From: Astragalus membranaceus
Taxonomy: Eukaryota; Streptophyta; Magnoliopsida; Fabales; Fabaceae
Direction: 5' to 3'
Assembly (NCBI GenBank): GCA_039519185.1
Contig: CM076846.1
Location: 224,056,659 to 224,120,658, forward strand
DNA: 64,000 bases
Under the pieces are notes generated by a model, which worked only from the letters and a program-made list of their open reading frames with translations, was not told where the DNA came from and did no database searches. A program made the position numbers and the translations under genes. Shown one piece after another: positions 1-11,200 of the stretch. The first letter of the stretch is position 1, and the number at the start of each line of letters is the position of its first letter.

Positions 1-673
1 TTCCCCTCCTCCTAACCCTAATTCGAATTCCCCCCCTTTACCCTAAAAGCCATCCACATTCACTCTCCCCCTTTACCCTAAAAACAAGCCAAATTCATTC
101 CCCTTTTCCCCACTCCATATTCGACCCCACCCCCCTTTTTTCCTCCTTGAAATTTGCTTTCTCCTTTCCACACTCCACCTCTCCTCTTTTCTCTCAATTC
201 CACTTCCACACACAACCCCACTTCCCCACATCTCCTTTCCCCATCACACTCTCACACTCAACCTCCCTCTTCTCTCTCATTTCTACGCCTACTCCCCTCT
301 CCCTCTCTCACACTCAACCTTCATTTCTCTTTCTCCCACTCACACTCAACCATCCTTTCTCTCTTTTTTCCACTCACTCAACCTTCACTTCATCCCCTCT
401 TTCTCTCCCTCACCTACGGCACTCTCTCTTCTCCTCACTCTTTCCCTTTCTTTTTTTTTTTCCTCTCTCACATTCACACACTCATCCATTCCTCTCCCTA
501 TCACACACTTCACACATGGCACTCTCTTCTCCATGCCCATACCTTCAACCATCATCTCCCCTCATCTCACATGTCTTCTTTTTTTCCCCTTCAACAACTC
601 CCCCAAACCTCCATCATAGCAAAAAGTCATCATCACTATCCAAGAGTGGATGAAGAAGGAAGCAAGTTTTTTG

Positions 674-681
674 TATAAATA
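674..681 (+). promoter_or_regulatory. TATA box of the Ogre-like LTR
   Basis: TATAAATA sits directly upstream of a G-rich GGGTTCCCC stretch and downstream of a 600-bp pyrimidine-rich region. This is the usual place for the U3/R promoter of a plant LTR. No transcript data are visible. Confidence 0.5.
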
Positions 682-1185
682 GGGTTCCCCACTTTGAAGA
701 AAGGGGACGAATTTTGGCTCTTAAAAAAAAAAGGAGGAGCTTCTAAAAAAAAATTAAGGTTTCTCTTAGAGAAATATTTCTTCCCTTTCTTTTCCTCCTT
801 CCTAGTTTTTTTTAGTTTAAAGGTTCATTTGTATTGAAGAAATTTGAAGGAGGAAATTTCTTCAACATTTCTGGATTTTCATTGTCAAGGTACTAAAATG
901 TAATATTTTTATTTTTGTTCACGTTTTTTAGATATTATTATTGTTGTTTTTTTTAAATTTTAGTTACCGTTTTTGTTATGTAAATATTATTATTGTTTTT
1001 TTATAAATTTTAGTTGTTCTTGTTATTTAGCCTAGTTACCTTTTTGTATATTTATTTGCTGTTTTTATTATTTAGTGTAGTTGCTTTCTTATTAGAATAT
1101 TATTGTTGTCTTTTTATTATTTAGTTTAGAGGCTTTTTTTATATTATATTTTTGCTATTGGTTATTTATTTTGTTGTTTGTTAAA

Positions 1186-1570
1186 TTATACTATTTTCGG
1201 ACTAAAAAAAAGAAAGTAAAAAAAATGTTGTGCCTTTTCTAAATAAATTATACTATTTTCGGACTAAAAAAAAGAAAGTAAAAAAAAAATGTTGTGCCTT
1301 TTTTTAAATAAATTATACTATTTTCGGATTAAAAAAAAGTGATAAAAAAAAATATGTTGTTTCTTTAAAAATAAATTATACTATTTTCAGATAAAAAAAA
1401 AATGAAAAAAAAGGATATGTGCTTTTTTTTAAAATAAATTACTATTTTTCGGATAAAAAAAAAGTGATAAAAAATATGTTGTTTCTTTAAAAATAAATTA
1501 CTATTTTTCGGATTCAAAAAAAAATGGTAAAAAAAAATGTGTTCCTTTTCTATTTTCGGATTTAAATAAA
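1186..1570 (+). repeat. Tandem repeat, unit about 60 bp, about 6 copies, inside the LTR
   Basis: The words TATTTTCGGA and ATGTTGTGCC/ATGTTGTTTC recur every 55-65 bp, separated by A-rich runs of varying length. Copies diverge mainly in the length of the homopolymers. Confidence 0.8.
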
Positions 1571-2738
1571 AGCCTTTTTTTCAAATACTAAAAAATATTT
1601 TTAAAAAAAATAAATGGTTACTAGTGCCACTACTCTTTTCTAAAAAAAATAATATAATAACAAAAATCTTTTTTGAACAAAAAAGGTAAAAAGGCCCCCC
1701 TTTTTATTAAATAATAACTATGACATCAAAAAAAAACAACAAAAGAATTATTTTTCTCCATAATCCGCTTTCAAAATGCCACTTTTTAGGCTAGGTTTGT
1801 TTTTTTAAGAAAAAAAAAAGCGCTTCAAGAATCACGCGTTCTAGGGTAGAATAGTAAAAAAGGGTGATAAACCAATCAATCGTTTTAGCGTCAAAACGCT
1901 ATTTGCACCCGCGGCAACCTTTTAAAAAAAAAAAAGCACCAAAACGCTATTTGCACCCCGCGTTCTCTTAAAACAGCAAACCCATCCATTGTTTTTACTA
2001 CAAGCCCATCTTTTCAAACACAACCTAGTTCACAAAAAAAAAAAAACGATTTAGTCACGCTACTCACACCTCCCTTTCTAATACAACTCCATTATTATTT
2101 GCACCCCCTTTTATCACTTACTCTGCTTTTATTCACAACGTGATGCTTCCGAACCGTTCTTTTTTCTTCTTTCGAAAAATCGAATTCGCACAAAAAAATA
2201 GGTTGTCTATAGCGCTCACTCTGGGCCTTGCTTGTTTGAACGCTATAAATACCTTCTTTTCCGAATAAGCCATTAATGACGACCACTCTGGATTTATCTG
2301 TTTGGTCACCATGAACGGTCCCTAGTTTTCCCAAACTTTTCAAAAAAATAAAAAAATACCAACACACAAATTTTTTCTAAACCAAGAACTACGTAGCTTT
2401 GATTTCTCCATCGCACCTGGAGATACGTAGGAGCGGGGGCCCACTCCCGTCGAGCGCAAAAAACTAATTTTTTTATTAAGTCTTCTTTTCCGTTTTTTTT
2501 GCAAATAACAAAAAAGGGTAAATTAAAGTGTTTTCTTTAAAACTAATTTTTTCTACACATTTAATTAAAAGGTAACCTTTTAGGATGTTGCGGGGTGCTA
2601 GCACCTTCCCCGCACTTAATCGACCCCCGAACCCAAAAACAAAGGTTTTTTCAATGTTTTCCTAAAAATAAATATTGATGGCGGCTCCATTGTTCAAAAA
2701 CAACGCGGAATCCCTCCTTCGGATTCTTCGGTCGCTAC

Positions 2739-3335
2739 AAAGTGGAACAAAACTTTATGGACCTGCTGCAAGAGAAGATTACCAAGACAACCAACTACAT
2801 TTTAGCTTGTTCTGTCAGGTTCTAATGAGTCATATAATCTGTTTTCATATTTCTCAACTCAGTATTCCTATTTTTCCATTGAGTTTCTGTTTTTGAATTA
2901 ATCTTACAGGCAGCTCTGGAAGCACCAAGGGTTCTGAATCTTAAGTCCAATGAATACTTTTCTGGACCATATGGTATGGACAAAAGGTCTTAAATGAAGT
3001 TCCTCAAAACCAGCAATTGAAGATCGTTTAAGCATACTGTTTTAATTTTCGATACGCAGACAAAGATGTCATTTTCATCGCTAATGATTGGCAAACTGCC
3101 CTTATCTCTTGCTACTTGAAAGCTGCATACCAACCAATTGGGTATGTTTTTCATCAAATGTGAATTGTAACCATCCCTACTCAAAATCAAAAGCTAACTA
3201 CTACATAATGTTCCAATCCTGTAGGCATGTTAAACCAGTTCTTGGAAGGAAAATCAATTGGATGAAAGCTGGAATTTTAGAAGCACACCAGGTTGTAACT
3301 GTTAGTCCATACTATGCTCAAGAACTATTGCCAGG
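2739..3335 (+). repeat. 597-bp direct repeat, copy 1 (partner at 6047-6643)
   Basis: Exons and introns of the GBSS fragment are shared between the two copies at a constant offset of 3308 bp. By eye I find a single substitution (A at 3016, G at 6324). Copy 1 is bounded on the left by the Ogre-like LTR. Confidence 0.95.
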
Positions 3336-4016
3336 CCCAGATAATGGAGTGGAATTGGACAACATCCTTTGCCGGTCCGGTATTATCGGAATCGTGAATG
3401 GCATGGATGTTCAAGAGTGGAATCCATCCACTGATAAATATATAACTGTCAATACACTGCTTCGACAGTAAGAATAGCTTTTTTAAGAGTTGAAGTTTCT
3501 TTAAATTGTGTCATGGTTCATAAGAAAAATAGCTACATGACAATTTTAACAAATGCTTCTACTTAGGAAAGGCTCTTCTGAAAGAAGCTCTTGAAGAAGA
3601 AGTTGGATTACCAGTTGATAGAAATATTCCTCTCATTGGCTTCATTGGTAGGCTTGAAGAACAAAAAGGTTCTGATATTCTAGTAGAAGCCATTCCCCAA
3701 TTTATTAAGGAGAATGTTCAGATAGTAGCCCTAGTAAGTATATAAAAAGAAAACAAATAAAAACTTGATTTTCTTAGCCATTCTTACATAAGAAAAAGAA
3801 CTAGAAATCTCATGAATATGTTATGTTATTCCTTAGGGAACAGGCAAAAAGGAAATGGAAAAGCAGCTTCAGCAACTTGAAACAGCGTACCCTGACAAGG
3901 CCAGAGGAGTTGCAAAATTCAATGTTCCCCTAGCTCACATGATAATTGCTGGAGCTGATTTTATATTGGTTCCTAGCAGATTTGAGCCTTGTGGCCTTAT
4001 TCAGTTACAAGCAATG
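2739..4016 (+). pseudogene. Granule-bound starch synthase fragment, 3' half (copy A)
   Basis: The family member makes amylose by adding ADP-glucose to starch in plastids. The exons read 2739-2818 (partial), 2910-2973, 3060-3141, 3225-3467, 3567-3733 and 3837-4016, with GT/AG borders. They encode recognisable GT5 blocks: DNQLHFSLFCQ, AALEAPRVLNL, DVIFIANDW, RKINWMKAGILEA, GIVNGMDVQEWNPSTDKY, GFIGRLEEQKGSDILVEA, and SRFEPCGLIQLQAM near the end. The exon that should encode the FCIHNIAYQG region is missing between 3141 and 3225. The coding match stops after LQAM, so the last part of the C-terminal domain is absent. The 5' half of the gene is not upstream, since the Ogre-like LTR abuts the first partial exon. 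The transit peptide and the KTGGL ADP-glucose motif are present only in copy B. This is a fragment, not a working gene. Confidence 0.9.
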
Positions 4017-4126
4017 TGCTAGATGAACTTATGGTCCATGCATTTCATTTATACTAACATATTTCATGAAAATCCATGGTCTGGAAACATTTAAGTGATG
4101 GTTCTAAGTGTTTATATTTTTTACAG

Positions 4127-4250
4127 ACATAGATGCCCAAGTCATAGCAATGATTAAGCTTATTGAAGAGGATGCAGACTCATTTGCAAGCGGCCAGAAC
4201 TTATGAAGTTAGTTGAGGAGTTCTACTGAGCATTAGAATTAGGATTGTAG
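4127..4250 (+). pseudogene. NET1/KIP1-type NAB-domain fragment
   Basis: After a plausible 3' splice site (TTTTTTACAG) the sequence encodes AMIKLIEEDADSFA and then, after a frame change and loss of about ten residues, RPELMKLVEEFY. Both are conserved blocks of the actin-binding NAB domain of plant NETWORKED proteins. A stop follows immediately in each frame. Nothing else of that gene is present. It lies about 110 bp downstream of the GBSS fragment, in the same orientation, as though it had been spliced into the same composite. Confidence 0.8.
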
Positions 4251-4469
4251 CAAGTGAGTACTGCAATTAGAATTAAATATTGTTTTTGTATGTAAGATTT
4301 GTAGGCTTTGATCTGTTTAGAGCCCAATTCATCCATTGAATATTAAAAATCACATGATTAGGTAAGTTTGACTGATATCTTTGAATATATTTTCTTCTGC
4401 AGATTTGTGTATTTCACTCTCTTTCCTTCAATATCTAAAGTCCTTGAACCTCACTTTTTTTTTAAAAAA

Positions 4470-4585
4470 AAAGAGACTTTTCATATCGGTTCCCATAGAA
4501 AACCGATGTTAAAATTCATTTTTTTTAAAAAGAGACTTTTCATATTGGTTTTCTATGGGAACCGATATGAAAAGTCTCTTTTTGA
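4470..4585. repeat. Inverted repeat of AACCGATAT/ATATCGGTT words
   Basis: A 5' arm (GAGACTTTTCATATCGGTTC) and a 3' arm (GGGAACCGATATGAAAAGTC) can pair to form a near-perfect hairpin, with a further ATTGGTTTTCTATGG pair inside. The same word recurs at 6665-6780. I read this as the subterminal repeat of the surrounding CACTA candidate. Confidence 0.75.
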
Positions 4586-4725
4586 GAGACTAGCCCCTTC
4601 TGCTAGCCTAGAATCAATTCCCGTTACTTTCAAGATTAAAAAATGTCATTTTCTTTACATGTTTAGTACATAAAAGAATGTTCAAATCAAACTTCCTAAT
4701 GATGTTTTCTCACTTTGATGAATAG

Positions 4726-5225
4726 GTGAAAAATCCTCAAAGAGATTTGCCACTAGGAATTGGTGCTTCACTGTTTGTATGTTGTGGATTGTATATGATG
4801 GTCTCCATTGTAGTTGTTGGTTTAGTACCTTATTATGCTATCAATCCTGACACCCCTATTTCATCTGCGTTTGCTGACAACGGAATGCAATGGGCCGCGT
4901 AAGTTGTATAAATTTTTTACAACTCTATTCACATTAAGATTCTTCATAAAGCTTGAAATTAAAATAGATAAGTTTGTCCTTAAACTATGGTTTGGATTTT
5001 TCCACTGTAAACATAAATAAGTATATGATGTAGTTTAGAAAATAATTTTTCCTAACTGTGAATGCAGATACATTATAAATGCTGGGGCTTTTACAGCACT
5101 ATGTTCATCATTGTTGGGTGGAACATTGCCACAGGTAAATTAATTGGAACGCTTTTAGTATTGAATTTTTCAAGTTAAATAATTCATATGTTTTCTTTAA
5201 TGTGTATCAGCCAAGAATATTAGCA
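4726..5225 (+). pseudogene. Cationic amino acid transporter (CAT) fragment
   Basis: Three exon pieces keep correct splice borders and phase: 4726-4898, 5068-5134 and 5211-5225. Joined, they encode KNPQRDLPLGIG, a hydrophobic helix with MMVSIVVVGLVPYY, then SSAFADNGMQWA, YIINAGAFTALCSSLLGG and the start of the PRIL(M)A block. These are consecutive segments of plant CAT2/3/4-type permeases (APC superfamily, membrane transport of basic amino acids). The third exon loses homology after five codons. The intron sequence is retained, so the fragment came from genomic DNA and not from an mRNA. Confidence 0.88.
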
Positions 5226-5378
5226 CCGTGTTCTAATATTCAATGCTTTTTCTCAGTTTCTGTGTTCTAATAGCTGTAGTGGTACATAGATATACTAGTT
5301 TCAGTTCTATCAGAAAATGGAAAATAAGTTCAATTCTAATGGAATTTTTCTTTTCTTTTTTTAATTTCAGTGTAAAAA

Positions 5379-6643
5379 ATGGCAACAGTGGCTGCTTCAA
5401 GTAGCATAGGATCCAGAAATTCTAATAATGTCTACCATGGACCAAATATCTCTTGTGAATCTAAAGGGGTGACAATGGGACTACGCTCTATAAGGCAGAC
5501 AAATACTTATAATGGACTGAGAATTTTAAACCCTTTGGATGAGCTAGTAAATAGAACTCCAATTGAAATGAAGGCAATGAAAGCTAGGAGGAAGGGTCTT
5601 TTAGAGAAGAATGTTAGGCCTTCAGGTATCATAATTTGTGGCATGAATTTGATCTTTGTAGGAACTGAGGTTGGTCCATGGAGCAAAACTGGTGGTTTAG
5701 GAGATGATCTAGGTGGTCTGCCACCAGCATTAGCAGTAAGCTTCAAGTGAATTTCCTCTTAAATTAGGTTTTCATTTTCATCTTCATTGAAGAGGTTTTC
5801 AATTTTTCATCAAAATGTGTTCTTCTGTAGTTAAAAGCATTGCAATCTGTTACATTGCATGTGAAGTAGGTGATAGAAAGGAAAAAGTTGGCTTCTTCCA
5901 TTGCTTTAAAAGAGGAGTCGATCGCGTCTTTGTAGATCATCCTATGTTTCTTGAAAAGGTTAGAACATTTCTCTTTTCTTCATTTGTACATTCACTGTTT
6001 TTGTTTTCAGATACTTACTGATAACTGAACTTGAAGGTCTGGGGTAAAAGTGGAACAAAACTTTATGGACCTGCTGCAAGAGAAGATTACCAAGACAACC
6101 AACTACATTTTAGCTTGTTCTGTCAGGTTCTAATGAGTCATATAATCTGTTTTCATATTTCTCAACTCAGTATTCCTATTTTTCCATTGAGTTTCTGTTT
6201 TTGAATTAATCTTACAGGCAGCTCTGGAAGCACCAAGGGTTCTGAATCTTAAGTCCAATGAATACTTTTCTGGACCATATGGTATGGACAAAAGGTCTTA
6301 AATGAAGTTCCTCAAAACCAGCAGTTGAAGATCGTTTAAGCATACTGTTTTAATTTTCGATACGCAGACAAAGATGTCATTTTCATCGCTAATGATTGGC
6401 AAACTGCCCTTATCTCTTGCTACTTGAAAGCTGCATACCAACCAATTGGGTATGTTTTTCATCAAATGTGAATTGTAACCATCCCTACTCAAAATCAAAA
6501 GCTAACTACTACATAATGTTCCAATCCTGTAGGCATGTTAAACCAGTTCTTGGAAGGAAAATCAATTGGATGAAAGCTGGAATTTTAGAAGCACACCAGG
6601 TTGTAACTGTTAGTCCATACTATGCTCAAGAACTATTGCCAGG
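5379..6643 (+). pseudogene. Granule-bound starch synthase fragment, 5' half (copy B)
   Basis: The exons are 5379-5735, 5870-5958, 6037-6126, 6218-6281, 6368-6449 and 6533-6643 (cut). The first starts with ATG and a Ser/Asn-rich transit-peptide-like segment. It then reads IICGMNLIFVGTEVGPWSKT followed by GGLGD, the family's ADP-glucose-binding KTGGL block. The exon that should follow (HRVMTVSPRYDQY region) is absent. Next come FFHCFKRGVDRVFVDHPMF, VWGKSGTKLYGPAAREDYQD and the same exons as copy A, ending inside ELLPG where the CACTA end begins. The exon carrying FCIHNIAYQG is missing in both copies, so this loss predates the duplication. Confidence 0.9.
6047..6643 (+). repeat. 597-bp direct repeat, copy 2 (partner at 2739-3335)
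   Basis: This copy is colinear with upstream GBSS sequence (the VWGKSGTK exon continues across its left edge), so its left edge is native. Its right edge is the start of the CACTA subterminal region. Confidence 0.95.
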
Positions 6644-6792
6644 GACAACCAATATAAAAGCAACTTTTCATAACGGTTCAGGAACCGATATGAAATGTCT
6701 CTATTTTTTATATCTCCTTTTTCGGCATCGGTTCGGGAACCGATATGAAATATCAATTTTAACCGATATAAAAAGCCTTTTTTCCATTAGTG

Positions 6793-8238
6793 CCACCACC
6801 ACCACCACCATATTTCACAATAATTTTATAATAATTTTATAACAATATTATAACAATATTATAATTTAATAATGTTATAACAATAATTTTATAATATACC
6901 GAATATTAATAATATTATAATAATTATTATAACAATAATTTTATAATATACTTTAATGACGAATGCGCGCTTTTTTAATAAAAAAACACGAATTACGAGG
7001 TGATTAGCGACGGAATTTCCCTCGCTAAATTCCGTCCCTAACTTTCGTCGCTAACCATTAGCGAGACCATTTTTAGCGAGGGATTTAAAGGTGATTTAAA
7101 TTTTACATTTTTTTTGACAATATAAATTTTTGGTGTTTTTACTAATGTCATATACTCATCATCTGTCTTTTTCCAACAAATTTTAACATTCCTCTTCTTT
7201 TCTTTTCATTCGTGTTTTTTTTTAATTTTCCCTTTTACTACTTGACTTTTGAATTCTAACTATAGGACAACATGTGGAGGGTCAAGTATCAAGCCTTCAT
7301 AAATACCTATTTAATAAAAATAACACGTTGTAACAATTTTTAATGAATTTTTACTAATTTTTTACGTCATTTTAACAACTAGTAACAATTAAAAGACTAA
7401 TTAACATAATTTTAAATTTTAATTCAGTCATAAATTAAATTATTATTATTATTAAAACGAATTAGAAATTTCACATTTTATTAACAGTTAAAACAAAAAC
7501 GACATTTTTGTTACAATGACTATTTTTCTATTTTTAAAATATTATAACACTTCCAAAAAAGGGATATCAAAAATTTTATTAAGAATTTTTTTTATTTTTT
7601 TAATTATGGTTTCAAAAAGGTGTATTTTTGTAAATACACTAAAATCACATAAGAACCCTTCACAACAAGTCTTCATTCTTCGATCTTGGCCATTGAATAT
7701 ACATATTATATATCAACAATTTTTTTACGTATATGAGTTTCGTACACAAATCTTTCAATTTTTGTATTCTAACCGCCACTTGAAATTTATTGCCATTCTA
7801 CTGTGTAAGTTAAAAGGTTCAAACTAAGAGTTATAAATAGAAAGATATGAAATCAGTACAACTTACTTGGATAGATTATAGATATATAAGGTATTCCTTC
7901 ATTGTTGTTTGATGCCAACTAGACTATTTCTTTATCTCTCCATTACTCTTTATGTAAACATGCATACTTTATAATTGAACAAATAAGTACCAACATCAAT
8001 TAGGATTTATAAGAACTATGTCTAACTTAAACAATGTTATGTAAAAATCAAATGACTTGATTTAACTACCATGAGTTATATAGCATTATACATTGATTTA
8101 GCCTATTTAGGTTTTCCTTCAGAATGTAAGAGACTAGCTGAAAAGTAGGAGTTTGTCCCGTGAACCTTACACATTCAATCATCGCACTCCTTCACTCTTA
8201 AGACTAGAAGATATTCAATCTGCTAGCTTCATACTTCT
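6793..8238. other. AT-rich intergenic stretch, no gene seen
   Basis: It starts with a (CCA)n tract (6793-6810) and TAATATTATAA-type low-complexity repeats (6820-6955). At 7002-7085 TTAGCGACGGAATT-like words occur in both orientations, as in subterminal regions of CACTA-type elements, but no ends were found. The rest is AT-rich with only chance reading frames. Confidence 0.6.
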
Positions 8239-11200
8239 CTAGCAGTAAATTCCACACACCTCTCGTTTAGGAGCAATGAAGTGTGTTGTAAACGGGTCGA
8301 ATCTGGCCCATAAAATAAAAAAAAATGGATGCAAGCAGAATAGACCAAACAACAACAATGGTCGGCATTCTCTTCTGGTGTCCCATGAGACCTTTGAAGA
8401 AAGGGTAGAGGTGGATGATCACCCAAAATGCAAAGAAAAGTTTACCAAAGAGAGGACCACGTGATTGGTAACCACTGCTAATGGCATAATAAATGCCTGC
8501 ATAAAAGTGCATAAAAGTGATTATATCTTCAAAGAAAATTCCATAAAAGTGCATCTACATAATCTGTTTTGTACCTCGCTTCCCCATTCTGATTTATCCT
8601 CATAAACACAACTGATAACATGAATAGCCTCTTTGAAGAGAGTTTCTCGAGTGAAAAACTTAGGAACTCCATCATTTTCCATAAGTGTAGAGGCAACAAA
8701 AGCATCAGATTGGCCAAATTTTTTCTTTAGGATTATTTGTGACAGTGATTTCTCATCATTAAATAGAGCACCTGAATAAAAATAAAATGGTTGTATTAAT
8801 TAGGAAAGAAAAGGGAAAAGTAATTGAAATAACTCAACATAAATTTCTTCACAAAGAAAACATAGGCAAAGAGTTTCTAAATATGCAATTTCACAGATGA
8901 GATGAGACTATCCATTTATGATATATGCAATTTCCCACAAACTATATCTTCTTCACATAACTACAAGTGACAAAACTATTTTACATGCATGGTAGAACTG
9001 TTAATGAAATGCATATATTATAGAAGGCAAGTCAAGGTATTCATTCAATAGGCTTGCATGCATACCTTTCAATCCTTCTTCTATATCCTTTAGACTAAAG
9101 ATGGGCACAGTTGGATCAACATGCTTGCTAGATTTTTTCTTTTTTGAGCTCTTTCGATCTCCTCCACCACAAAGTGAAGCAACAAATCCAGCCTTTTTAT
9201 GCTTGGGTTTTATAGGAGGCTCATAACCATATAAAGCTGTTCTATTAAAGACACATCCAGTACCCACATAAACAGGGCCTTGAATGCCATCCAAACCTCT
9301 CAAGTTTATCTGTTCAGATTGAGACAAAATGAAGAAAATACGTATATTATTATTAGACAGAAAATAAAACCACTCATATATATATATATATATATATACA
9401 CCTACTAGCTTAAGCTTTTGGGATAGTTGATTCATGACAATAAGTTGTGATCCATGCCGCAAAAAGTTGAATATCATTAACATAAATCTTTTACCTAAAG
9501 CCTAAAATAAATCTTCAGATGAATTTCATCATGTGAGATACTTACATCAAAGAAAACAGTGTTATGATTGGCATATCGATCATTCATATCAATACCATCA
9601 AACCTTTGTGGAAACTGAACATAACAAACATTTTTTCCAAGGTTGGGATCCATCATAAAGCACATAGCTTCCCTCAACGCTTTGCTATTGTTTATGTAGT
9701 GATCACAATCAAGATTCAATATGAAATGCCCATTAGTAAGAACAGCTGATACTCGAACCTGAAAGTCATAAATAAAAATCACAACTGGTGAGATACTTAA
9801 GTACCCTGATAGGGCATAGAAAAGTAATTTCCATATATTTTATATATAGTTACTCACAAGTGCATTCATGGCACCGGCCTTCTTGTGATGTTCATACCCT
9901 AGGTGCTTTTCACGAGAAACATAGACTAAAAGCGGAAGTTCATTACCCTCAGTATCAACTCCACCATTTTGGCCCAAGAAAAACTGCAGATAGAGAATAG
10001 AAATATGCACAAATATTATTCACAAGAGTAGACTATTTTTCTAGCAAAAATTCACAAGAGTAAGCATTGGAGAATATAGGTAATATCATCCTTCTAAAAT
10101 TTAATTACTTTATCTAGGTAGATAAACTTTTGAGAAATAATAATAAAAATTAGTGAATGAAGCAAAAAAGGCCATTATCAGAAACCAACCATAAGGGTAA
10201 ATAAATAAATAAGTAAACTTCCTACATGGATCATTCCAGGATGGTCTCTAGCGTTGATTCCAGGCCAAGGTGTACCATCTGGCATCACCCATCCTTCTTC
10301 AGGAATTCCCACTGCCTTCGCAACAAGACTACTAATACGAGATTTGAATTCTTCATACTCTTGCTGTGAAGAAAATAGGAATTAATTAACGTTAAAAGAT
10401 GCTACCAGCCAGCCAGGTGCTAAAAAAACAACAGAGTAATTCATTTGCAACAAGTCAATCTTCTTACCTTCATTGATCTGCGATCTTTGAGAAATGATGG
10501 ATGAGCCTTCAAGTAGTCAATTTTGTTTGAAAAATAAGACTCAGGTGCCCGAGGTTCAATTGCGTATTTCTTGGTGAAAGGAACCCATTTCCTTGCAAAT
10601 TCTGATGTCTCAACTAGAGCTTCAAATGTCAACATAGCAGCACCATCATCAGAAACATAACAGGAGACCTTATCCACTGGGTAGTCAACAGCAAGAATAG
10701 ATAGTACAGTGTTGGCAGTCACAAGTGGTGGCTCCTTCAATGGATCAACAGTACTCACAAAAATATCAACTGCTGCTAGCTGTGACGGTTCCCCTTCCTA
10801 ATCATATCTGCAACCCAAATTGATTTTATAAAACATAATTTCATTATTATTATTATTATAATAATATACAGTTCAAATTAAGGCAGACCTTACCTTAGTG
10901 CAAGCCTGTTTAGATATGTTTCACGGTTTACAGGAAACCATTTTGGGAATTGATCCAATATCCAAGATATTGCAAAACAAAGTTCACATATAAGTATAAC
11001 TGATATTAGCCACAATGCAAAAGCCTCGCGCACGGGATTTGTTATTCGATAACAAAAAAATATGCATAGGCTAATAAACCGTAGAACAATGACCATACGA
11101 TATGGATTTATCATTGAAGACGGAATAGAAACCTTCCTAGAGAGAGGTTGGCGAGCTTCATGATTCCTGCATATATAGTAAAAGAGTCACAATTTGAAGA

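Larger units (their letters stand above)
1..2738 (+). mobile_element. Ogre/Tat-like LTR remnant (3' part of LTR plus start of leader)
   Basis: A long CT-rich stretch (1-620) is followed by a TATA box (674-681), an A/T-rich zone with tandem repeats (about 1186-1570), and a block near 2384-2455 that contains an inverted pair of ACGTAG words around a GGAGATACGTAGGAGC motif. A conserved-looking GC-rich block (about 2583-2625) and a TGGCGGCTCC-like primer site (about 2679-2688) come next. This order resembles the multi-kilobase LTRs of legume Ogre elements, whose primer site is complementary to tRNA-Arg. No gag or pol follows, because the sequence passes directly into a starch synthase exon at 2739. 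The left end of the LTR lies outside the window. The family call rests on recognised motifs, not on an alignment. Confidence 0.6.
4452..6792. mobile_element. Candidate gene-capturing CACTA element (Pack-CACTA type)
   Basis: The right end, read as reverse complement from 6792, is CACTAATGGAAAAAAGGCTT followed by repeats of an ATATCGGTT/AACCGATAT word. The left end (4452) begins CACTTTTTTTTT and is followed by the same word in both orientations (4485-4580). The flanking trinucleotides are cct (4449-4451) and cca (6793-6795), two of three bases matching. The interior carries two foreign gene fragments in plus orientation: a cationic amino acid transporter (4726-5225) and the 5' half of a GBSS gene (5379-6643). 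No transposase is present. The subterminal inverted repeats and CACTA-type right end are seen directly. The degraded left end makes the exact limits uncertain. Confidence 0.5.

Noticed and set aside
147..678. Two overlapping 168-174 codon open frames rich in Ser/Pro/His/Phe
   Set aside because: They come from a CT-rich low-complexity stretch of the LTR. There is no domain, and each frame mirrors the same repeat.
2739..4250. A functional GBSS-NET1 fusion gene
   Set aside because: No start exon, an internal exon is missing, and the NET1 piece has stops and a frame change; treated as gene fragments.
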